Of a DNA stretch of 49,737 bases, positions 35,917-43,289 are shown one piece after another (position 1 is the stretch's first letter; each line of letters starts with the position of its first letter). Below the pieces are notes generated by a model. It was not told the origin of the DNA. It worked only from the letters and a program-made list of their open reading frames with translations, and searched no databases. The stretch spans positions 1 through 49,737 of the forward strand of contig JAITII010000009.1 of NCBI GenBank assembly GCA_031279515.1, read 5' to 3'. The DNA comes from Deltaproteobacteria bacterium. Lineage in GTDB: Bacteria > Desulfobacterota > Desulfarculia > Adiutricales > Adiutricaceae. The position numbers and the translations under genes are program-made.

Positions 35917-37271
35917 TATCTGCCTGCAACAGAGACGCTCACCAGATCTTCCATCAAGGTGAGTCCCCCGAAATGCCCGGTAAAGCCCCTGTTTAAAATT
36001 GCCCTATTGGACACCGGGTAGCACAATGATAGATGCCCTGCCCCCAGCTCCGAAGCCAGAGACCTTTCCAGGGAACTTCCCGCTACAAAGATGGGAGTTT
36101 TGCTGTCATAATATTTTTTCCCGTTCCCATTCCACACCTCTAAGGCCTTTTCTCTGATGGCGTGTGCCCTATTTTCAAAGATAAGACGAGATATCTTTTG
36201 CCCTCCTGTTTTCTTGTGAAAAGCTAAGAGCTTTTCCTTTTCAGCTTTGGCCAGGGAGTTAGTAACCACCACCAGTTCCGGGACCCAGCCCAGGTCCTCG
36301 CTAAAAAAATCCGCCAGAGAAAGGGCATAGTTGGCGTCCCCAACCACCAAGACATGCCTCTGGGCCTCCATGTCGTTATAGACGTCAATCAAAGGCTCCA
36401 GATAGGAATATCTACGCTCCCTGGCCCCGCTCACCGCCTCTTTCAAGGTCTTTTTGGGGACCTTCAAGGCTTGTCCCAGGATCTCCAAAAACCTCTCTGA
36501 AGCCGCCGCCCCAAAGGGAAGCGGGGCTTCCACGTAGTCAACCCCGTGGAGCTCGGAAAATAGCTCGGCAGCTTCCTGTCCGTAGAGCCCTGAAACTACG
36601 ATATTCTTTTTGGCTCCGGCTGCGCTTTTAATGGTATTAAGATTCGCTTCTGGACCAAAAAGGACATTGGCTTCATAGCCCAAAAGGCCCACTAGCTCAC
36701 GGATACCTAAAAGATTGCCCCGCCAAAAGGGATCAAAAGACGGGGGAACCCCCCAAACATTTACAAGCTTGGGGTTTTTCTTAGTACCTTTCCTCACCAC
36801 ATCTTTGACCAAGGTCTTTAATACCTCCCCGTATCCCAGATAGCTATCGCCCTTAAAACCAGGGGTGGAGGCTAGGACTACGGGATGTTTAGTACTATTT
36901 AACTCAGTTGCCAAGGAGGAGACATCGTCTCCTATGACCTCGGGAAGACAACCTGTGATAATAAAATACAGGCCCCCTTCCATGATCTCTATGGTCTCTA
37001 GGATCTCTTCCCTAAGCCTTTCAATGCCGCCAAAGACCACCTCACTTTCCTGGAGATTGGTGGCAGGTACGGAAAGGCCCAGGCAAGGGCCGGTCACAGC
37101 CAATCCGGCGGCTCCATTGTTGGTCCAGGCAAAATTGCCTGCGCAACCAGGGCCAGCATGCAAAATGGGCACAGTATCAGGAAGGTTTCCAGCGGCTGCC
37201 AGAGCGCCGCCTAATGCGCAGGTCCAGCGCGGTCTTTCCAAAAAGTTTTCTCCGCTAATTAGGTCCGTCAT
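35916..37271 (-). CDS. Nitrogenase component 1-like protein, beta (NifK/NifN-like) subunit
   Basis: 451 residues of the nitrogenase component-1/oxidoreductase fold. Three cysteines match the P-cluster ligands of NifK: C18 (RWTCALGG), C43 (HAGPGCAGNF) and C108 (ITGCLPEVIGDD). The N-terminus is shorter than in NifK, closer to NifN and nitrogenase-like proteins. It should pair with the alpha-like subunit encoded just upstream, with stop and start overlapping (TGATG). The product is a reductase subunit receiving electrons from a NifH-type protein that is not encoded in the window. It is not the canonical N2-fixing enzyme, judging from its partner and from the linked importer. Confidence 0.88.
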   Translation of the reverse strand: MTDLISGENFLERPRWTCALGGALAAAGNLPDTVPILHAGPGCAGNFAWTNNGAAGLAVTGPCLGLSVPATNLQESEVVFGGIERLREEILETIEIMEGGLYFIITGCLPEVIGDDVSSLATELNSTKHPVVLASTPGFKGDSYLGYGEVLKTLVKDVVRKGTKKNPKLVNVWGVPPSFDPFWRGNLLGIRELVGLLGYEANVLFGPEANLNTIKSAAGAKKNIVVSGLYGQEAAELFSELHGVDYVEAPLPFGAAASERFLEILGQALKVPKKTLKEAVSGARERRYSYLEPLIDVYNDMEAQRHVLVVGDANYALSLADFFSEDLGWVPELVVVTNSLAKAEKEKLLAFHKKTGGQKISRLIFENRAHAIREKALEVWNGNGKKYYDSKTPIFVAGSSLERSLASELGAGHLSLCYPVSNRAILNRGFTGHFGGLTLMEDLVSVSVAGR

Positions 37272-38752
37272 CAGAGTGCCTCGTAGGAACGGATCTTGGA
37301 GAAAGGATCTTTTGCATACCAGCTCTTCCTGTAACTCAGCCTGCCTTCCGTCTCCAGACGTTTATAAAAAAACGGGTGCTTTAAGCGCCTTTCAATCCTT
37401 CTGGCTAGATCGAAGGCCCCTTGATAGCCCATGTATCCATAGCCGCTGTTATAGATGACCTGGGTAGGTATCCCTAAGCGGGCAGCTGTGCTGTTGCCAT
37501 GCCAATGCCCCAAAAAGATATCGGGCTTAAGCCTCTTAAGGAGATTGGCCTCCTCGAAAGGCTGGACATTGGCGACATTAAAGACTATTTCCTCACTGCT
37601 ATCCTTTGTGAGCTTTTCTATCTCCACGTCGGCAAAGCCGTCGTAATGAAAAGAACGGATGGCGACTATCTGGAAACCCAACTCTTTCAATAGTGATGCT
37701 GTTGCTAGGGATCTGTACTCACCGGCTGAAAGGAAGGCCCTTTTGCCCTTGAAGAATTCTTTATATCCTTTTAAAGCTTCCCCCAGCTCCTTTTCTTCCG
37801 CCCGAGCCACCTTTTTGGCCTCAGAAGCTAATCCCATGGCCTCACCTACGCCCTCCAGCCAGCGGGAGGTATTCTTGATGCCTATGGGCATATGGCGGAT
37901 GATATAGGGAATGGAGTATTTTTCCTCCAGATGACTTAAAAAGTAATCGTCGTGGGTGGGACAGATACTCACGGACAAAGACGCACTGGCGGCTTTCCGC
38001 AAAGACTCAGGATGGGCAAAGACAGGAAAAAAATTAGCTTCCAGGCCAATTTCCCCTATTAGCCTTCCAAGCTCTTTTTCGTCACCCAAGCCCATGGAAC
38101 CAACGTTCATAACGTTTATTCTCTTTTGATCTTTAGTCTTTACCTCGGAGGGCTCGGGCATAAGCCCTCGGCCTAGGGCGTGGTACACCACGTCGTAGGC
38201 GGTAGCCATAAAGCGCGACTTGAAGCCCTCGCAGTGTACGCTTAGGATCTTGGCTGATACCTCATCCTGCACCTTGGCAGAGACTGCATCTATATCATCG
38301 CCAATCACCCCTGGGAGACAGCCTGAAACCACTATAATTACCTTGGGATGGTAGAGCTTATCAGCCTCAACTAAAGCCCTGGCCAATTTCTCGTCCCCGC
38401 CGTTTATGACGTTTATCTCGTCTAGTGCGCTAGAAAGCCACAGGGCGTCCCCAGAGGGCCTCCCCCGGACACTGTTACCCACCCTAATGTTTACATTGTT
38501 ACCATGGGCGCAGCTTCCGCAACCCACAGCCCCGTGTAGGAGCACCAAGGTATCTGGAAGGGAGAGCATTATCCCCAATCCAGGGAGAAGCGGGCAGATA
38601 GACCCTTGGGTAAAGGACCTGTCAGCCTGGGCTAAGATAGGGCAAATGGATTTGCCCTTTTTCTGTGAGCACATAGGCCCCCCATGGGCTAGCGCCGTTT
38701 CCGGGTGACGATGCTCCCGGATGGGGGGAATCTTGGAATCCATTAAAGGCAT
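37271..38752 (-). CDS. Nitrogenase component 1-like protein, alpha (NifD/NifE-like) subunit
   Basis: About 493 residues. Candidate P-cluster cysteines are C53 (GSICPLLPG), C78 (HGAVGCGSC) and C145 (VSGCLPGVIGDD), with spacing almost as in NifD (62, 88, 154). The cofactor-ligand cysteine of NifD (C275) has a counterpart at C264 (SICPTHDDYF). The other ligand, H442 in GPYHGFDG, aligns with M441 in GYGYMGYQG. A metal cluster is therefore likely, but bound differently from FeMo-co. The frame extends upstream to a TTG at 38878, but that would run through the leader terminator hairpin. The ATGs at 38752 or 38743 are the plausible starts. Confidence 0.88.
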   Translation of the reverse strand: MPLMDSKIPPIREHRHPETALAHGGPMCSQKKGKSICPILAQADRSFTQGSICPLLPGLGIMLSLPDTLVLLHGAVGCGSCAHGNNVNIRVGNSVRGRPSGDALWLSSALDEINVINGGDEKLARALVEADKLYHPKVIIVVSGCLPGVIGDDIDAVSAKVQDEVSAKILSVHCEGFKSRFMATAYDVVYHALGRGLMPEPSEVKTKDQKRINVMNVGSMGLGDEKELGRLIGEIGLEANFFPVFAHPESLRKAASASLSVSICPTHDDYFLSHLEEKYSIPYIIRHMPIGIKNTSRWLEGVGEAMGLASEAKKVARAEEKELGEALKGYKEFFKGKRAFLSAGEYRSLATASLLKELGFQIVAIRSFHYDGFADVEIEKLTKDSSEEIVFNVANVQPFEEANLLKRLKPDIFLGHWHGNSTAARLGIPTQVIYNSGYGYMGYQGAFDLARRIERRLKHPFFYKRLETEGRLSYRKSWYAKDPFSKIRSYEAL

Positions 38753-38780
38753 AAGACACCAGTTACTTATAAAAAGAAAA

Positions 38781-38808
38781 AGGCTTCGGAAACCATTTTC
38801 CGAAGCCT
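38781..38808 (-). terminator. Terminator-like hairpin in the leader of the nitrogenase-like operon
   Basis: A 12-bp perfect stem (AGGCTTCGGAAA with TTTCCGAAGCCT), loop of 4, followed on the minus strand by TTTTCTTTTT. It lies between the operon promoter and the first start codon, so it is in position to act as a transcription attenuator. The T-run is on the minus strand only, so it does not serve a plus-strand gene. Confidence 0.8.
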
Positions 38809-38873
38809 TCAGATATACCTGATTAGCCAAAAAGATGAAGTTAAGTGGGACATTTGTGGTAAAAAAATACTTA

Positions 38874-38894
38874 AACAATACTAGCGATATTGTT
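38874..38894 (-). promoter_or_regulatory. First leader hairpin of the nitrogenase-like operon
   Basis: AACAATA and TATTGTT (7-bp arms, 7-base loop) right at the expected 5' end of the transcript, about 65 bases before the terminator hairpin. It may be part of the regulatory leader. Confidence 0.4.
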
Positions 38895-38900
38895 GTTTAT

Positions 38901-38929
38901 TATTTACTACTTTAGCCCTAACATGTCAA
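38901..38929 (-). promoter_or_regulatory. Sigma70-like promoter of the nitrogenase-like/ABC operon
   Basis: On the minus strand a perfect TTGACA (38924-38929), a 17-base spacer and TAAATA (38901-38906). It predicts a start near 38894 and a leader of about 140 bases. Confidence 0.75.
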
Positions 38930-39104
38930 CAAAAGTAATTTATTACCACATTCCTTTTCTTGACCCTTTATTAAACCCCCGGGAAAGTCAATAGCCCCCT
39001 GGAATTACTATTAGTTATTTTTTCTTTTCCTAAAAGCTCTGACTTTAAAAGCCAAATACATTTTACTAAATTGCAGACCATAGACTATCCTAAAAAAACT
39101 TAAA

Positions 39105-39212
39105 GAATATGGCTAATATGAGGTATTGTAAATTCTTGCAGAATATAGCTAATGTAATGTTTTGTAAATCCTTGCAGAATATGGATAATGTGAGGTATTG
39201 TAAATACCTAAA
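39105..39212 (+). repeat. Tandem repeat, three copies of 36 bp
   Basis: Units start at 39105, 39141 and 39177 with GAATAT; the third diverges in its last 9 bases. Because 36 is a multiple of 3, the frame from 39109 reads as 12-residue repeats (MANMRYCKFLQN, IANVMFCKSLQN, MDNVRYCKYLKM). The frame has no ribosome-binding site. No spacers separate the units, so this is not a CRISPR array. Confidence 0.8.
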
Positions 39213-39868
39213 AATGCCTGATAACTTTAAAAGCCTTTCCCAATGCTACCTTTATTTATGTTTTACAAGCTATCAATTGACTATATTACTATTGGTTTTT
39301 TAAAACTATTATATGCTTAGCCCCTAAGCTATTTTTAACTTCGCCCCACAGCTTTCTAGCAAGGATTTTAAGGCTTTCTTTTTCTTCTAAGAAATAAATA
39401 AGCCCTCTCTTTAACTTTGAATACTTCTTTTGAACATAAAAATTAAAAATCTAAAGCGCCTTTAATTAAAAAACTATTAATACAAAAAATACTTATCAAA
39501 GCCTTTTTACCAAAATACCAGTCTCCTTAGCTAAAGATACCAAAAGAGGCCCTTTTTTCACGCTCATTTTAAAGAAAGGCTACTATTTTAAGGGCCCCCT
39601 TGGGGAGCTTAGATTCATCTTGAAGCCAAAAATAAATTTTCTCTAATAATCTAGAATTTACCCTTTATTTCCACCATATAAACTTAGCTAGAAATTAGCT
39701 AAAAGATAAGCTGGCCCCTATCTAAGCGCCCCTTTTTAGGCTCCAATGCTAAAAAGCCCCTTTTGCCTTATTGCCCATATTCACAAGATGTGGTAAAAAA
39801 GCCTGGGGTTAAATAACAATTTTTTTGCTAGCTAGATCTGTCTGCTAAAAAGTTGCAAAAAGTATTTT

Positions 39869-39897
39869 TTGACACAAAGCCCCTTTTTTAGTATGAT
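39869..39897 (+). promoter_or_regulatory. Near-consensus promoter in an empty region
   Basis: TTGACA (39869-39874), a 17-base spacer and TATGAT (39892-39897). The next gene start on this strand is 510 bp downstream (lpxL-like, 40410). Just downstream, GGAGG (39935-39939) and a TTG at 39948 open a 14-codon frame to 39992 (MGPRPKKAPNFTIR). Confidence 0.65.
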
Positions 39898-40409
39898 GCT
39901 GCAGAGCCGAAAAGTGTACTTTGGATGACTTAGTGGAGGTAATTATATTGGGGCCTAGACCTAAAAAAGCTCCAAATTTTACTATTCGCTAATCCATTAA
40001 AAGATGTACATTTTTCGATTTTTTTTATAAACTATCTTTAATTAATATAAGTAGGAGAAAATTATCTAAATTACTATTTTTTTATTTTTTTACTTTTGTT
40101 TTACTGCTTGAATCGTAATAAGTAAAGTATAACTTGGAGTAATTTATTTTAAATGTAAACAATAGGAAAACTATGTTGCAGTACGTCTTGTGGCTTCCTT
40201 TCTCAAGTTGATACTTTCTGGCTTTTTACGAGTCGATCTTTTATGTTTTTCATCTTTCTTTATTTTTAGGGCCCAAACCTATGATCTTTGTAAAGCTACG
40301 GCCTTGACTTGGACCTGGTGGTCTCAAGTGGCCTTTCCGCCTCCGGCAATCATATAATTTTGCCACGGCGTTCCCCTAAAGCCCCTCCTCCATCACCCCA
40401 ATACTCCAT

Positions 40410-41351
40410 ATGACTCATAACTTAGGTTTTTTCCATAGACTGGGAATAATAATTATAGAGGTCCTCTTATTTCCCATCACCCGGCTTCCGAGGCCCCTGG
40501 TAAGGGCCTTGGCAAGTACCCTGGGGACTCTTTCTTATTATGTCCTGGCTAGGAGGCGAAAAATCGCCACCACCAACATACTAAGGGTCCAAGAGGCGGG
40601 GGCTCTACCCAAGAGTCTAAAGGGGGCAAAAGTTGCCAGAAGGTCTTTCGGATACCTAGCTCTTACTATCTTAGATACCCTCATTTTGCACCAGAGGGGT
40701 TTTAGGTACTTTAAGAAGCGCTATAGCTTAGAGGGCAGAGAGAATATGGATGAGGCAACTGGCCTTGCCAGCGCCAAGGGGGTAGGACTCATTTTATTGA
40801 CCGCCCACATAGGCAACTGGGAGCTTTCTCCCCACGTCATGAGGGAAGAATTTGGGCTTAATCTCCTCACTGTGGGCCGCACCCGGGATTCCAAAATCAT
40901 AGATGAGCTCATGATAAGTACCCGCAAGAGTACAGGATGCACCTTTGTTTACAAGAAAGATGGAGTCAGAGAAATGTTGAAGGCCCTTAAGAGGGGCGAA
41001 GCCATAGGTACCCTCTATGACCAGGCGGCAATGTCAAAACGCGAGTCAGCTCCCCTAGAATTTATGGGGAGGCTGGCCTATACCAACATGGGTCCTGTAC
41101 GCCTGGGCCAGAAGACCGGCTCCATTTTGGTGCCCCTCTTTGCCAGCCGCTTGAAAGATATTAATGTTTTTAAGATTTTCCCGCCCATAGTGCCGCCGAA
41201 CGAACCTGACGGCGATTGGTCCTTAGTGACTGCTCAAAAGCTAAATGACATCCTAGAAGAATTTATCCGAATGAATCCGGAAGAATGGCTATGGGTACAC
41301 AGGCGCTGGAAAACACCTGACGGACTGGAAAAAGATCCCCGGTCCTTTTAA
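40410..41351 (+). CDS. Lipid A biosynthesis acyltransferase (LpxL/HtrB family)
   Basis: 313 residues. A hydrophobic N-terminal anchor (about 10-45) precedes the acyltransferase domain. The HX4E catalytic motif is H133-I-G-N-W-E138 (LLTAHIGNWELS). LYDQAAM and EEWLWVHRRWK near the C-terminus are the other family blocks. It transfers a secondary acyl chain from acyl-ACP to Kdo2-lipid IVA or a related intermediate on the inner membrane. It indicates a Gram-negative cell with lipid A. It is the first gene of a three-gene run; no clear ribosome-binding site precedes the ATG. Confidence 0.9.
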   Translation: MTHNLGFFHRLGIIIIEVLLFPITRLPRPLVRALASTLGTLSYYVLARRRKIATTNILRVQEAGALPKSLKGAKVARRSFGYLALTILDTLILHQRGFRYFKKRYSLEGRENMDEATGLASAKGVGLILLTAHIGNWELSPHVMREEFGLNLLTVGRTRDSKIIDELMISTRKSTGCTFVYKKDGVREMLKALKRGEAIGTLYDQAAMSKRESAPLEFMGRLAYTNMGPVRLGQKTGSILVPLFASRLKDINVFKIFPPIVPPNEPDGDWSLVTAQKLNDILEEFIRMNPEEWLWVHRRWKTPDGLEKDPRSF

Positions 41352-41384
41352 CCTCCCAGCTAACTTACGAGGAGTCAAATACGC

Positions 41385-43286
41385 ATGGGAAACACGGAAC
41401 TCTATGACATCACTTTTATTCCGGACCAGGTGACCGTGAAGGCCGCCAAGGGTGAGACCATCCTAGACATTGCCAACCGCGCCAAGTTGCATATCAACGC
41501 CTCCTGTGGAGGCGAAGGTGTCTGCGGCCGCTGCATGGTAGAACTCCGGGGGGGCACAGTGGAAGCCTCCCAGGGTCTGTTTCTCTCGGACGAGGAATTC
41601 CAGAAGAACCTACGCCTGGCCTGCCGCGCCAAATGTAATGGCGAGGCTACTATCTTTATCCCCTTGGAATCGAGGGGGGACGCCTCTGTGTTCAAAAAGG
41701 CCACCCATGCCGAAGAAGCGGTGAAGGTGGAAACCTTGGACCCCACTATCCAGCAAACCTGCCTCATACTCTCCCCTCCAGACCAATTTGACAACGTGAG
41801 TGACTTAGACAGGATAAATGCCGCCTTAGCTGAGCTGGGCATCATGGACCAGGACATAGATTTAGGCACCTTGAGGACCATGCCCGAGGTCTTAAGGTCC
41901 TCGAATTTCAAGGTAAAGGTCACTATTAATTATGACCTGCCCCTCCAGGACCCTAAGGCCAATCCTTACCGCAGGATAGTCTCGGTGAGCCCGACTGAAG
42001 ACGGCAACGATTTCTACGCCCTGGCAGTAGACGTGGGCACCACATCTGTGTGGGCGCGTTTGGTAAACCTTGCCACGGGCGAGGCCTATCCCAGCGTAGC
42101 GGACCTAAATGCCCAGATCTCTTATGGGGAGGACGTCATTAGCCGCATAGTCTACGCCGGTCGCAAGGACGGCTTGAAAAAGCTCCAGCGCCAGGTAATT
42201 GACACCATCAACACGCTCTTGACGCGCCTGGAAGAAATCTACCCTGGCTACCGCAAGAAGACCTACCTCATGTTTGTCTCCGGTAACACCACCATGAGCC
42301 ACCTTTTAGTTGGGGTAGATCCTAAAAATATCCGCCTGGCACCCTACGTGCCTCCGGCGGCCATCTGGCCTACCCTGCGGGCAAGTTACCTGGGCTTAGA
42401 GGTGGAACCCCACACAGTCTTAAAGATCTTCCCCTCTGTCTCCAGCTACGTAGGGGGCGACATAGTTTCCGGGGTCCTGGCCTCCGGCTTCTACAAAAGA
42501 AGCGAGCTCACCCTTTTTATCGACGTGGGTACCAACGGTGAAATAGTCATAGGCAACGAGGACTGGATGACCTGCGCCGCTTGTTCCGCAGGGCCCGCCT
42601 TCGAGGGCGGAGGGGTAAAATGCGGCATGCGGGCGGCACCTGGCGCCATAGAGAACTTTTTGTACGACCCTGACCTCAAGAAGCATTACTTAGGGGTCAT
42701 AGGGGACGGTCCCCCAACTGGTATCTGCGGCTCGGGACTCATAAATGTGGTGGCCGAGCTCTTTAAAGCTGGTATAATAAGTAAGCAAGGACGCTATTCG
42801 GAAGGAAGCTCTTCCGCCCTAAGGACGGGAGAAGACGGGGTGGAATATCTCTTGGCCCCTGCCAGTGAAAGCGGCGGAGGCCACGATGTGGTTTTAACTG
42901 AGATAGACATTGAAAACCTCATCCGGGCCAAGGGGGCAATGTTTTCTGGGTACCAGACCCTGGTGGAAGCAGTGGGACTTTCCATGGGGGATTTGGAAAG
43001 GGTCATCATAGCTGGCGGCTTCGGGAGATCACTTAACCTGGAAAACGCCATTACTATAGGTCTATTGCCCAATTTGCCCTTGGAGCGCTTTTTGTACATT
43101 GGCAATAGCTCTTTAACAGGTGCCACCTTGGCCGCCCTTTCAGGGACCATGTGGCTCACGGCCAATGACATCAAGAAAAAGATGACAAACTTTGAGCTAA
43201 GCGAGACCCCCGGGTACATGGATAAGTATATAGCCAGTCAATTTATTCCCCATACCGACGCATCACTCTTTGCGCCGCTTGAATAA
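41385..43286 (+). CDS. RACo-like ASKHA/ferredoxin protein (ATP-dependent reductive activator of corrinoid proteins)
   Basis: 633 residues. An N-terminal plant-type [2Fe-2S] domain has C41, C47, C50 and C80 (NASCGGEGVCGRCMVEL then RLACRAK). A linker and middle domain lead to an actin-like ASKHA domain (about 205-610) with YALAVDVGTTSVWARLVN, TLFIDVGTNGEIVIGN, GICGSGLI and ERVIIAGGFGRSLN. This is the DUF4445/RACo architecture, in which ATP hydrolysis drives one-electron re-reduction of inactive Co(II) corrinoid. Wood-Ljungdahl and methyltransferase pathways use such proteins, so methyl-corrinoid chemistry is expected. No corrinoid protein or methyltransferase is adjacent. GAGGAG precedes the ATG. 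Confidence 0.92.
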   Translation: MGNTELYDITFIPDQVTVKAAKGETILDIANRAKLHINASCGGEGVCGRCMVELRGGTVEASQGLFLSDEEFQKNLRLACRAKCNGEATIFIPLESRGDASVFKKATHAEEAVKVETLDPTIQQTCLILSPPDQFDNVSDLDRINAALAELGIMDQDIDLGTLRTMPEVLRSSNFKVKVTINYDLPLQDPKANPYRRIVSVSPTEDGNDFYALAVDVGTTSVWARLVNLATGEAYPSVADLNAQISYGEDVISRIVYAGRKDGLKKLQRQVIDTINTLLTRLEEIYPGYRKKTYLMFVSGNTTMSHLLVGVDPKNIRLAPYVPPAAIWPTLRASYLGLEVEPHTVLKIFPSVSSYVGGDIVSGVLASGFYKRSELTLFIDVGTNGEIVIGNEDWMTCAACSAGPAFEGGGVKCGMRAAPGAIENFLYDPDLKKHYLGVIGDGPPTGICGSGLINVVAELFKAGIISKQGRYSEGSSSALRTGEDGVEYLLAPASESGGGHDVVLTEIDIENLIRAKGAMFSGYQTLVEAVGLSMGDLERVIIAGGFGRSLNLENAITIGLLPNLPLERFLYIGNSSLTGATLAALSGTMWLTANDIKKKMTNFELSETPGYMDKYIASQFIPHTDASLFAPLE

Positions 43287-43289
43287 AAG

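Larger units (their letters stand above)
38930..40409. other. Non-coding gap with a tandem repeat and a lone promoter
   Basis: 1.5 kb between the divergent nitrogenase-like operon and the lpxL-like gene. It contains a 36-bp tandem repeat (39105-39212) and a near-consensus promoter (39869-39897), both listed separately. The remainder is A+T-rich with short C/T-rich patches. No full gene is seen. Confidence 0.55.

Noticed and set aside
35916..38752. Canonical molybdenum nitrogenase (nifDK)
   Set aside because: No nifH, nifE/N/B genes, the cofactor-ligand histidine is not conserved, and the genes are joined to an importer.
38753..38878. N-terminal extension of the nitrogenase-like alpha gene from a TTG at 38878
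   Set aside because: It would translate through the terminator hairpin, lacks a ribosome-binding site, and gives a sequence unlike any NifD-type N-terminus.
39105..39212. CRISPR-like 36-bp repeats
   Set aside because: The units are directly adjacent without spacers, and no cas genes are present.
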